Positions 38,897 to 46,863 of a stretch of DNA of 64,000 nucleotides are shown here, one piece after another. Both the position numbers and the translations under genes were made by a program. Numbering within the stretch: position 1 is the first letter of the stretch; each line of letters starts with the position of its first letter. The DNA comes from Streptomyces cathayae (lineage in GTDB: Bacteria; Actinomycetota; Actinomycetes; Streptomycetales; Streptomycetaceae), in NCBI RefSeq assembly GCF_029760955.1, contig NZ_CP121682.1:3162001-3226000 (forward strand), in the 5' to 3' direction. Below the pieces are notes generated by a model. It was not told the DNA's origin. It was given only the letters and a program-made list of their open reading frames with translations, and did not search any database.

Positions 38897-39124
38897 CTAC
38901 GCCCTGACGTAAAGCCCCCGCCCCTCGAAGCTCAGGCTTCCGGTACGCGCATACGCGACGAAGGCGGCCCAGGCACCTCCGGCAACGGCGAACCGTGGGC
39001 TCCGGGGGCCGAGCTTCGAGTCCCGGACGTGGATGGTGTGGGGGGAGGGGGCAACTTCGAGGCAGGCACCGCCCTGACTGAGGCATTTCCAACCTGGCTG
39101 AACAGCGCGGCCGGCATTGCCCAT
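38897..39124 (-). CDS. DUF397 protein (orphan)
   Basis: A 75-residue protein with the DUF397 pattern: Trp-Lys near the start, then CLSQGGACLEVAP, the HVRDSK motif, and a final FAVAGGAWAAFVAYAR. DUF397 proteins usually lie next to an XRE regulator and are thought to bind or antagonise it; none lies beside this one. The ATG at 39124 has GGGGAAG about ten bases upstream. The gene follows the GNAT gene by 40 bases on the same strand and may be co-transcribed. Confidence 0.8.
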   Translation of the reverse strand: MGNAGRAVQPGWKCLSQGGACLEVAPSPHTIHVRDSKLGPRSPRFAVAGGAWAAFVAYARTGSLSFEGRGLYVRA

Positions 39125-39164
39125 CCCCGTACGCTTCCCCTCCGACGCGTTGTCGGGTACGAGT

Positions 39165-39713
39165 TCAACCGGACGGCGTGACCGGGGACCGCACGCCGAA
39201 CCACTGCTCGGCGCCGAACTCCTCGAACCGCTCCACCTCGGTGAACCCCAGCTTCGCCGCGAGGCGCATCGAACGGTCGTTGGCGGTCTGGGTGCAGAGC
39301 ACCACCGGCTCGCCGGGAAGCGCGTCGGCGAACCAGTCGAGTGCCGCCGCGCACGCCTCGGCGGCGTACCCACGTCCCCATGCCTCCGGCAGGAACAGGT
39401 AGCCGAGTTCGGCCTCCCCGGCATCCGGACGGAGGTGTCCCGGACGCTCCGCGTCGCGCCGGTCGAGCGTGACCGTGCCGATCACCGCCCCGTCGAGCTC
39501 GATCACGAAGAGACCGGGGCGCCGCCCCGGTCTCTCAGGCACCGCGCGCTCGAGCTCCTCACGCGGTCGAGGACCGCCGAGGTAGGTGCGCACCTCCGGC
39601 GAAGCGAACAGTTCGATGAACGCCGCACGGTCCCGGGCCTCGGACTCGCGGAGCACGAGCCGCTCGGTCCTGATCGGGGCAGGCGGCCAGGCGACGGGTC
39701 CGAGCTCGGCCAT
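39165..39713 (-). CDS. GNAT family N-acetyltransferase
   Basis: A 182-residue acetyltransferase of the RimJ/RimL type. It starts with IRTERLVLRESEARD, the usual first strand and helix. The acetyl-CoA-binding segment AELGYLFLPEAWGRGYAAEA (Q/R-x-x-G-x-G/A pattern) is near residue 110, and the family's asparagine segment is TANDRSMRLAAKLGF. The substrate is not predictable from sequence; ribosomal protein, aminoglycoside or small-molecule acetylation are all possible. The ATG at 39713 is the start; a TTG nine bases earlier is less likely. Confidence 0.88.
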   Translation of the reverse strand: MAELGPVAWPPAPIRTERLVLRESEARDRAAFIELFASPEVRTYLGGPRPREELERAVPERPGRRPGLFVIELDGAVIGTVTLDRRDAERPGHLRPDAGEAELGYLFLPEAWGRGYAAEACAAALDWFADALPGEPVVLCTQTANDRSMRLAAKLGFTEVERFEEFGAEQWFGVRSPVTPSG

Positions 39714-40229
39714 GGCGGGCAACCTATCCCACGCCCACCGGGCAGGAGCCTCAAAGTAGCCAGCCGGTTTGCACCCCCTCTACATATGCCACTGGATGAC
39801 GTAAGGATCTTCGCGGTCCCGACGCTGCGGGGCCGAAGACGGACACCCTGCTGAAAAGCGTGAGCAGTCGGCAGGAAAGTGTCAGGTGAACGCTCAAACG
39901 AGCGGCATGAGGACAGTTGCAGCCGAAGTGCTCACACTTTTGTCAGACGGTGTGCCACGCCCGGGGCACGATTGCCCGTTCCGACACCGCACACGCCGAG
40001 GCCATGTCCCCCACGGGCTGTCGCAAACGACCGGCCCCGTGCGGAACGGGCCAGTGCGCCTCAGGAGTCGCACCGCGGGCGAAGTCGGCGACGGCTGTCG
40101 ACACGGCAGCCGAAGTGCCGACCCTCACCCATGTGCGGACCGTATCCCGACCGCCCACCCTTCGGCGCCGCGCACTCCAGGACCGGCGTCACCGGACCTG
40201 GAGTGGTCGCGTGGGTGCCTACCGGGCGG
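39714..40229. other. 516-base region without a confident gene
   Basis: Between the GNAT start and the response-regulator stop. Several overlapping open frames cross it on both strands, none with a clear ribosome-binding site, domain or codon bias. The base composition is lower in GC at 39740-39960 than the neighbouring genes. It could hold the GNAT promoter, a gene remnant or a small RNA. I see no tRNA signature. Confidence 0.5.
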
Positions 40230-40952
40230 TCAGACCAGGCGCCGGGCCGTCGCCCAGCGGGTGAGTTCGTGGCGGTTGGAGAGCTGGAGTTTGCGCAGGA
40301 CCGCCGAGACGTGGGACTCGACCGTCTTCACGGAGATGAAGAGCTGCTTGGCGATCTCCTTGTACGCATAGCCGCGGGCGATCAGCCGCAGCACTTCGCG
40401 TTCGCGCTGGGTGAGGCGGTCGAGGTCCTCGTCGACCGGCGGGGCGTCGGTCGAGGCGAAGGCGTCGAGGACGAAGCCGGCCAGGCGGGGGGAGAAGACG
40501 GCGTCGCCCTCCTGGACCCGGAAGATCGAGTCGATCAGGTCGGTCCCGGTGATCGTCTTGGTCACGTATCCGCGGGCACCGCCCCGGATCACGCCGATCA
40601 CGTCGTCCGCCGCGTCCGAGACCGAGAGCGCGAGGAAGCGGACCGGCTGCTCGGTGTCACCCATCAGCGGCGCGCAGCGACGGAGCACTTCCACGCCTCC
40701 CCCACCGGGCAGGTGCACGTCAAGGAGGACGACCTCGGGCCGGGTCGCGGTGATGACCGTGACCGCCTGGTCGACGTCGGCGGCCTCGCCGATCACCTCC
40801 ACGCCGGTCTGGTCGGTCTGTCCGATCTCGGCCTGGACGCCCGTGCGGAACATGCGGTGGTCGTCGACGAGGACGACACGCACATGGCGTCCGGCGCCGT
40901 CGGCCGGTCCCGCCGTTCCGTTCGTCCCGGTCGGCTCGGTGGGCTCGCTCAT
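40230..40952 (-). CDS. LuxR/NarL-type response regulator
   Basis: A 240-residue two-component regulator. The receiver domain (residues about 25-150) has the acidic pair in VVLVDDHRMF, the phosphorylated aspartate in VVLLDVHLPG, and the lysine in GYVTKTITG. The C-terminal helix-turn-helix is of the LuxR type (LTQREREVLRLIARGYAYKE then IAKQLFISVKTVESHV). The ATG overlaps the kinase stop (ATGA), so it is translationally coupled to the PspC-domain kinase. It probably controls the divergent PspC/LiaF-like gene 1.5 kb away and possibly itself. Confidence 0.95.
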   Translation of the reverse strand: MSEPTEPTGTNGTAGPADGAGRHVRVVLVDDHRMFRTGVQAEIGQTDQTGVEVIGEAADVDQAVTVITATRPEVVLLDVHLPGGGGVEVLRRCAPLMGDTEQPVRFLALSVSDAADDVIGVIRGGARGYVTKTITGTDLIDSIFRVQEGDAVFSPRLAGFVLDAFASTDAPPVDEDLDRLTQREREVLRLIARGYAYKEIAKQLFISVKTVESHVSAVLRKLQLSNRHELTRWATARRLV

Positions 40953-42256
40953 GTCGTGTTCTCCGCCCTCTCCATCTCCAGCTCGACCTCCGTGCCGCCG
41001 TCCGGCACCGCGCGCAGCCGCGCCGTGCCGCCGTTGCGCTCCATGCGGCCGATGATCGATTCTCTGACACCCATACGGTCGGCGGGTATCGAGTCGAGGT
41101 CGAAGCCTGGGCCGCGGTCCCGGACGGACACGAAGACCGTCCTTCCCTCGACTTCGGCGTAGACCTGTACGGCACCCCCCTCGCCACCGTACTTGGCCGC
41201 GTTCACCATGGCTTCGCGTGCGGCCTGCATCTGCGGGCCGGTCTTCTCGTCCAGCGGGCAGTCGCCGACGACGACGACCTCGATGGGGACGCCGTGCTTG
41301 TCCTCCACCTCGGCGGCGTTGCGCCGCACGGCGTCGGCGAGGGTGGTGGGCTCCTCCTCCTCGTCCTTGCCGGTGCCCTCGGGCTTGTAGAGCCAGGTGC
41401 GCAGGTCGCGCTCCTGGGCGCGGGCCAGGCGGCGCACCTCCCCCGGGCTCTCGGCGTTGCGCTGGATCAGGGTGAGGGTGTGCAGCACCGAGTCGTGGAC
41501 GTGGGCGGCGACCTCGGCGCGCTCCTGGGCGCGGATGCGCATCAGCCGTTCCTCGGAGAGGTCCTGGGTCATGCGCACGAGGTAGGGGCCGGCGAGGAGG
41601 GTGATCCCGACGAGGACCGCGAGGGCCGCCTGGAGCACCGACGCGAGGTGCGTACCGGAGCCCCGCAGGACGAAGATGCCCGACACGCCCGCCGTGACCA
41701 GCAGGACGCCGGCGCCGCCCCGCAGCAGGGTGACCGTACGGCGGCGGCTGCCGACCTCGACCCAGCGGGCCCGGCGTGCGTTGTCGGCCTGCCGCCAGAC
41801 CAGGGCGACGCCCGCGCCGACCAGCACGGTCGGCCAAAGGTAGGCCTTGGCGCCGTTGGACGTGTCCACACTGCCGACGAAGCCCATGGCCACGACGACC
41901 ATGAGGAGCAGGGCGACGATCTGGCCCTTGTCCGGTCTGCGGGTGACGAGTCTGCGCCGGCCGTCCGGCGAGGTCTCGGTCCCGACCAGCGGGGGCGGCT
42001 TCTGCGCGTCCACCCCGCCGACGCCGAGCGGTACGAAGAACCAGAACGCGGCGTACAGCAGCGCGCCGAGTCCGTCGGCCATGAACAGGCCGACGAACAC
42101 GAGCCGTACCCAGATCACGGGCAGCCCGAGGTGTCCGGCGAGCCCCCGCGCCACACCACCGAGCCAGCGTCCATCACCGCTGCGGTAGAGCTTGCGCGGC
42201 GGCCGCGGCTCGACGAGTGGCGCTGCTGCGGCTTCCGACATGTCAATGATGGTCAC
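40949..42256 (-). CDS. sensor histidine kinase with N-terminal PspC domain
   Basis: A 435-residue membrane kinase. A PspC domain occupies residues 20-80 (LYRSGDGRWLGGVARGLAGH then LGLPVIWVRLVFV), with several membrane helices to about 205. A HisKA_3-type helix contains the phosphorylated histidine (AAHVHDSVLHTLTLIQ), and the ATPase domain shows NAAKYGGEGGAVQV and VSVRDRGPGFD. The layout matches actinobacterial envelope-stress kinases related to LiaS/VraS. The GTG at 42256 is used; an ATG at 42241 is the alternative. It is coupled to the response regulator and faces a second PspC-domain gene across a 162-base divergent promoter. Confidence 0.92.
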   Translation of the reverse strand: MTIIDMSEAAAAPLVEPRPPRKLYRSGDGRWLGGVARGLAGHLGLPVIWVRLVFVGLFMADGLGALLYAAFWFFVPLGVGGVDAQKPPPLVGTETSPDGRRRLVTRRPDKGQIVALLLMVVVAMGFVGSVDTSNGAKAYLWPTVLVGAGVALVWRQADNARRARWVEVGSRRRTVTLLRGGAGVLLVTAGVSGIFVLRGSGTHLASVLQAALAVLVGITLLAGPYLVRMTQDLSEERLMRIRAQERAEVAAHVHDSVLHTLTLIQRNAESPGEVRRLARAQERDLRTWLYKPEGTGKDEEEEPTTLADAVRRNAAEVEDKHGVPIEVVVVGDCPLDEKTGPQMQAAREAMVNAAKYGGEGGAVQVYAEVEGRTVFVSVRDRGPGFDLDSIPADRMGVRESIIGRMERNGGTARLRAVPDGGTEVELEMERAENTT

Positions 42257-42418
42257 ACGGTCCCCGGTTCCGGGGCATCAGGGTCGGTCCCGGAGACTCC
42301 CCTGATCTCCGGTTCCGGGTCCTCGCGCGGCCCCCGGGCACCCCTCAGGGCCGATATCAGGGTCCGGCCAGGGTCGTCCCGACTGCCGTCGCGGCGGCTC
42401 GCCCGTCACCATGGAGCC

Positions 42419-43801
42419 ATGACAGATCACCAGCACGCCGCGCCGGGCCCGGGGTCCGGCTCCGGCGCGGTCGGAGAGGCCGCTTCCGGCGGAGCCCCGC
42501 AGCCGCCCGGTGAGGCGGGCGTGCCCGAGCCTCCGCACCATTTCCGGCGCGACCGCCGACACCAGATGATCGGTGGCGTGTGCTCCGGGCTCGGCCGGCA
42601 GTGCGACATGGATCCGGTGATCTTCCGCATCACACTGGCGGTGCTCTCCGCCACCGGCGGCGTCGGCCTCATCTTCTACGGCTTCGCCTGGCTCATCGTG
42701 CCGTACGAGGGCGAGGAGGAGAACGAGATCCGCAGGCTGCTGACCGGCCGGGTCGGCGGCCACACCCTGGCGGCGATACTTTTCGCGCTGGTCGGCTGCG
42801 GCGCCTTCCTCACCATGCTGAACAACGGCGGGGTGCTGAGCTTCGCCGTGATGCTCTCCCTGCTGCTCGCCGGTGCCGGGTACTGGTCCCGGCAGCGCGG
42901 TACCCCCAGCCCCGACCCCCTCGCCGCCCAGGCCGCCGCCGACGCTCCGCCGGAGCCCCAGGCGCCGCCGGTTCCCGCCGCCTACTCCTCCTGGTGGCGC
43001 GATCCCATCGTCAAGGACGGCACGCACATCGGCGGTACGGGCTATCTGTGGGGCCCGGGGAACTCCCGCGACCTGGACATCGCCGCAGTGGTCGACGTCC
43101 GCCTCGACCCCCACGGCTCCGGCCACGGCGCCGCGCGTCCCCCGCACCCCCGGCCGGCCAAGCCGCGAGGGCCCCGTGGGATCGGCGGCTGGGTCTTCCT
43201 GCTCGCCCTGCTCGCGGCCGGTCTGGGCACGGGCCTGACATGGCAGGAGCATCCGCTCGGCACCAGCCTGCAGACCGGTCTCGCGTGTGCGCTCGCCGTC
43301 TTCGGCCTCGGTGTGGCGGTCAGCGCGTTCCTGGGCCGTACCGGGGCGGGGTCGATCCTCCTGGCGGTCATCACCGCGGGACTGCTGGCCGCCTCCACGG
43401 CCGTGCCCAAGGACATCGGCACCGAGTGGATGCGCACCAACTGGGAGCCCGCCTCGGTCGCACAGATACGCCCGGTGTACAACCTGGGCACGGGGAGCGG
43501 CACCCTCGATCTGTCCAAGGTGCGGGTGGCCGAGGGGCAGACCGTGTCGACACGGGCCGACGTCGGCCTGGGCCGCATCCACGTGATCGTGCCCGAGAAC
43601 GTGACCGTGCGGCTGAACGTCCAGGTCGGACTGGGCGACATCCAGTTGCCGGGCGACCTGCGGAAGGACGTGGACGTGGCACCCGACAAGCGCGAGGAGA
43701 CCACCCTGGCTCCGCCCGCGGGCGTCAAGAAGGCGGGCACACTCGAGCTGGACCTCCAGGTCGGCGCCGGACAGGCGGAGGTGAGCCGTGCTACGTCATG
43801 A
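42419..43801 (+). CDS. PspC-domain, LiaF-like membrane protein
   Basis: A 460-residue protein. After a Pro/Gly-rich N-terminus, a PspC domain (residues about 40-100) has RRHQMIGGVCSGLGRQCDM and FAWLIVPYEGEE. Further membrane helices follow (LAAILFALVGCGAFLTML, GWVFLLALLAAGLG, AVITAGLLAASTAV). The C-terminal 110 residues form a beta-rich domain (LSKVRVAEGQTVSTRADVGL), as in LiaF/DUF2154 proteins that inhibit LiaS-like kinases. The ATG at 42419 has GGAG six bases before it. It is divergent from the PspC kinase and response regulator, and is probably the accessory sensor of the same system. Confidence 0.88.
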   Translation: MTDHQHAAPGPGSGSGAVGEAASGGAPQPPGEAGVPEPPHHFRRDRRHQMIGGVCSGLGRQCDMDPVIFRITLAVLSATGGVGLIFYGFAWLIVPYEGEEENEIRRLLTGRVGGHTLAAILFALVGCGAFLTMLNNGGVLSFAVMLSLLLAGAGYWSRQRGTPSPDPLAAQAAADAPPEPQAPPVPAAYSSWWRDPIVKDGTHIGGTGYLWGPGNSRDLDIAAVVDVRLDPHGSGHGAARPPHPRPAKPRGPRGIGGWVFLLALLAAGLGTGLTWQEHPLGTSLQTGLACALAVFGLGVAVSAFLGRTGAGSILLAVITAGLLAASTAVPKDIGTEWMRTNWEPASVAQIRPVYNLGTGSGTLDLSKVRVAEGQTVSTRADVGLGRIHVIVPENVTVRLNVQVGLGDIQLPGDLRKDVDVAPDKREETTLAPPAGVKKAGTLELDLQVGAGQAEVSRATS

Positions 43802-44021
43802 GTTCCAGCCCGGCAGGCTGGTCGCCGGCGCCTTCCTCACTCTCGCCGGCGTGCTCTACGCCGGAGACGCGGGCGGCGCCTGGGACACCCCGTGGTTCGC
43901 CGTGTTCCCCGTCGTCGCGGGCGGCCTGTGCCTGGCCGCAGCGGTGGGCAGCGTGACGGGCCTGATACGCCGGAACAGACGGTCCGGCGACCGGGAGAGC
44001 CACGCGAAGTCACCGACCTGA
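43788..44021 (+). CDS. small two-helix membrane protein
   Basis: A 77-residue protein with two hydrophobic helices (LVAGAFLTLAGVLYAG and FAVFPVVAGGLCLAAAVGS) and a basic tail. The GTG at 43788 overlaps the end of the PspC/LiaF-like gene by 14 bases, so it is translationally coupled. Its function is unknown; its association with the PspC operon suggests an envelope-stress accessory. Confidence 0.75.
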   Translation: MLRHEFQPGRLVAGAFLTLAGVLYAGDAGGAWDTPWFAVFPVVAGGLCLAAAVGSVTGLIRRNRRSGDRESHAKSPT

Positions 44022-44066
44022 CGAAGGCGGCCGGCGGCCGGGCCGGCCCGCGGGTGGGGGGGAGCC

Positions 44067-44597
44067 CTATCGGTAGTCGCTCACCCGCCGTCGGCGGCGC
44101 CCCCGGAGGGCGGCGTCCACGGAGAGCAGGGGTGCACCTGCCAGCACCAGCGGAATCCAGCCCATGAGGTAGGGGAGGTCGTTTCCGTAGTAGTACGGTT
44201 CGGCGGCCCAGCTCACCGTCAGCCACAGGCTGAGGGAGATCAGCGCACCGCCAAGGGCGGCCGGCCGGGCGAGCAGACCGATGAGGGTTCCGATACCGAC
44301 GGCCAACTCGCCGAAGGCGATGGCGTAACCGAAGGCGACGGGATTCTGCAGGGACATGTCGACCAGCGCGGGAATGGCCGAGGAGTCGCGGGCGGCACGC
44401 ATCATGTCGCCGATCGACCCGGCCCCGGCGTCCTTCATGAACGCGCTGTCGGTGAGTTTGTCCAGTCCGGCATAGATGAAGGTGACGCCCAGGAAGATCC
44501 GCAGAGGGAGGAGTGCGTACCGCGTGGCGGTGTCCCGCCAGTTCCTGCCGCCATCGAAGTGAGGGCTGTACGCATCCGTGCGCATACCGTGAATCAT
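44067..44597 (-). CDS. DoxX family membrane protein
   Basis: A 176-residue protein with four hydrophobic helices matching the DoxX fold: FLGVTFIYAGLDKLTDSAFM in the first, AFGYAIAFGELAVGIGTLIG in the second and third, and a final helix before a basic tail. DoxX-like proteins are linked to thiol/redox and quinone chemistry at the membrane, but the exact role varies. The ATG at 44597 is used. It is convergent with the small PspC-operon protein, and the gene upstream ends 142 bases away on the same strand. Confidence 0.88.
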   Translation of the reverse strand: MIHGMRTDAYSPHFDGGRNWRDTATRYALLPLRIFLGVTFIYAGLDKLTDSAFMKDAGAGSIGDMMRAARDSSAIPALVDMSLQNPVAFGYAIAFGELAVGIGTLIGLLARPAALGGALISLSLWLTVSWAAEPYYYGNDLPYLMGWIPLVLAGAPLLSVDAALRGRRRRRVSDYR

Positions 44598-44739
44598 CGC
44601 CGTCTGTCGCCTCTCGCCGCCGCCGTACCGAGACCTCCTCGACAGACCATATGTACGACAACCAAGGCCGGATCAATCCATTACCGCCCCGATTTTTCGG
44701 AACGTCACCTCGCCCACTCGGCCGCGCCCACCGGTCCGG

Positions 44740-46032
44740 CTAGTCCGTCACGTCGATCGCGTACCGGTTCGTCTCCACCCCGGCTGCCGTGACGACCTGT
44801 ACCTCCACCCGCCCCGGTTCCACCTCCACCGGGACCGGAACGGTCAGCAGGGCGTCCGTCGGGTTATCGAAACCGCCCTTCACCGGCACCAGCGGCACAT
44901 GGACGTGCACCGCTCCCACCCGGACCACCATCCGGGCCAGCCGGTCGGCTCCCTGCGCGCCCATCGGAACGAAGCCGGTGCCCCGGATCTCGATGTCGTC
45001 GCCGGTCCGGATCGGCGCGTCCAGGTCCCCGGCCTCCCGCGCCCGCACCACCGACAGGATGACCGGCCGGCCGCCCTCCGCGTACTTGCCCGCGAGATAG
45101 GTCGCCGCCGACACCAGCACGACCACCGCGAGCCCCCACGGCAGATCGGGCAGCTGGTCCGGCCGCCGCGCCAGTCGTACCGCCGCGAACGCCAGCGCGA
45201 CGGCGCTGATCACGACGTACTGGATGTCGGCGAAGCAGCCCCGTCCCGCGTCGTCGGTCAGCAGATCGGCCGCCCGGGGCCGGTCCGCGCGCACCTTCTG
45301 CAGCCGCTGCCCCTGCACCCGCAGTCCGACCACCCGCCGCACCACCACGGCGATCCCGCACACCACGGCGAGTACGGTCACCACGCCCGCACCGCGAGCC
45401 AGTTCCAGCCCCGCGATCAGCGCGTCGCGTTCCCGGTGCTCGGAGGCGACCGCCAGTTGCCCCGCCAGGACCAGCACCGCGTACGCCAGGAGCAGCACCC
45501 AGGAGGCCGCCACCGCGCGGGACGTGGAAAGACGGTTGTCCTCCCCGATCACCGGCGCCAGCACCCCGCCCCGCGCCCGGTGGAACCACGAAGCGGCGGT
45601 CAGCGCGCCGGCCACCACCAGCGCGGCCAGCAACCCGGCCGTGCGCGCGGCGCTCCAGCCCGAGCCGATCGCCGTGAACGCCTGGCCCAGAAGCAGCAGT
45701 ACGACCGCCGCCCACACCACGACCGCCGTCCGACGCCACAGGCGCGTCAGCCAGGCCGCACCCTCGGCCCGGCCGCGCGCGGCCACGAGCTCCGCGGCCT
45801 GTGCCAGTTCCTCCGAGACCCACTGGCGGGAGGCGGACGCCGAGTGGGCGACCGCCGCGGGCAGCCCCTGCCCCGCCGCGAACTCCTCCCGCTTCAGCAG
45901 GAACGCGGCGACCGCGCGCCGGTGCCCCTCACGCACCCCGTGCGGACAGTCCCCGCAGGCACAGCCGCCCTCGTGGGCGCCCACGTCCGCGCCATACCTC
46001 GTCCCGGTAGGGTCCGCCTCCTGCACCGCCAC
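44740..46032 (-). CDS. polytopic membrane protein with Cys-rich N-terminus and IPT/TIG-like C-terminus
   Basis: A 430-residue protein of unknown function. Near the N-terminus the motif CACGDCPHG (three Cys and one His) could bind a metal or form disulfides. Then come about seven hydrophobic segments (around residues 110-300). The C-terminal 100 residues are beta-rich, with DDIEIRGTGFVPMGAQGADR and VEVQVVTAAGVETNRY resembling an IPT/TIG immunoglobulin-like domain. The combination suggests a surface-exposed domain on a membrane anchor. The GTG at 46032 is the likely start. No neighbour explains it. Confidence 0.7.
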   Translation of the reverse strand: MAVQEADPTGTRYGADVGAHEGGCACGDCPHGVREGHRRAVAAFLLKREEFAAGQGLPAAVAHSASASRQWVSEELAQAAELVAARGRAEGAAWLTRLWRRTAVVVWAAVVLLLLGQAFTAIGSGWSAARTAGLLAALVVAGALTAASWFHRARGGVLAPVIGEDNRLSTSRAVAASWVLLLAYAVLVLAGQLAVASEHRERDALIAGLELARGAGVVTVLAVVCGIAVVVRRVVGLRVQGQRLQKVRADRPRAADLLTDDAGRGCFADIQYVVISAVALAFAAVRLARRPDQLPDLPWGLAVVVLVSAATYLAGKYAEGGRPVILSVVRAREAGDLDAPIRTGDDIEIRGTGFVPMGAQGADRLARMVVRVGAVHVHVPLVPVKGGFDNPTDALLTVPVPVEVEPGRVEVQVVTAAGVETNRYAIDVTD

Positions 46033-46307
46033 GCCCGAAGCCCGCCTTTCCCATGTCCGCGCACACGTTGAAGATCACCATCGGTGCACGCAACTCCCCG
46101 GCAACGAATGCGAATTGTGCCCTACGTCCGACCCTCCCCACCCGGCAGGTCCGGTCAGTGGATGAAGTTCGAGGCGTCATGTTGACCCGGCCGTGAAATC
46201 CCCCGTGGCCGGCCGTGACCGACCGCCGTGCGCCGCCTGCTGCTCCATCCGGAGGACACCGCGGATACCCGACACACGGTGTCCGCTATCCGCGCCACAC
46301 TCGGCCC

Positions 46308-46796
46308 ATGGACACGAACCCCGTGAACACGAACTGGGACGCCTTCACCTCCGCCGAACCCGAGCTCGCGAAGACCGTGGAGGAGCGCTTCGGCGCGCAC
46401 ACCCACCACGTCCTCGCGACCCTGCGCAAGGACGGGTCGCCGCGCACCACCGGCCTGGAGGTGCGCTTCCTGAACGGTGAGCTGTGGCTCGGCATGATGC
46501 CGGACTCGCTCAAGGCACTCGACCTGCGCCGCGACCCGCGCTTCGCGCTCCAGGCGAACCCGGGGGCGGGCACGGGCATGGGCGGCGGGGACGTCCGGAT
46601 CAGCGGGCGCGCGTTCGAGGTCGACGACGCGGACACCAGGAGCGAGTACGCCGAAGAGGTGGAACCGCCGGAGCCGTTCCACCTCTTCCGCACCGAGTTG
46701 ACGGAGGTCGTACGGACCTACGTGGAGGACGAGACGTATCTCGTCCTCCAGGTCTGGAAGCCCGGTGAGCCGGTGCGCACGCTCAAACGGACGTGA
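46308..46796 (+). CDS. pyridoxamine 5'-phosphate oxidase-fold protein
   Basis: A 162-residue split-beta-barrel protein, probably binding FMN or F420. The sequence has HHVLATLRKDGSPRTTGLEV, the usual start of this fold, then LWLGMMPDSLKALDLRRDP and ALQANPGAG. The C-terminal segment LTEVVRTYVEDETYLVLQVW is conserved. Actinobacterial members are often F420-dependent reductases; cofactor and substrate cannot be determined here. No good Shine-Dalgarno sequence precedes the ATG at 46308. It is convergent with guaA, with a tandem repeat in the 63-base gap. Confidence 0.82.
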   Translation: MDTNPVNTNWDAFTSAEPELAKTVEERFGAHTHHVLATLRKDGSPRTTGLEVRFLNGELWLGMMPDSLKALDLRRDPRFALQANPGAGTGMGGGDVRISGRAFEVDDADTRSEYAEEVEPPEPFHLFRTELTEVVRTYVEDETYLVLQVWKPGEPVRTLKRT

Positions 46797-46803
46797 GCCC
46801 CCT

Positions 46804-46863
46804 CCGAACGGGGACCACCCCGACAGGGACCACCCGAACAGGGGCCACCCGAACGGGGACTAC
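46804..46863. repeat. four imperfect 14-16 bp tandem repeats
   Basis: Four copies of the unit CCGAACGGGGACCAC (46804-46818, 46820-46833, 46834-46848, 46849-46863) with single changes. The last copy runs into the guaA stop codon. Such short tandem repeats often vary in copy number between strains. Confidence 0.8.

Noticed and set aside
39886..40371. Open frame starting MNAQTSGMRTVAAEVLTLLS
   Set aside because: No Shine-Dalgarno sequence, no recognisable domain, and it runs into the response-regulator gene in antisense. A small gene here cannot be excluded, so the region is listed as unassigned.
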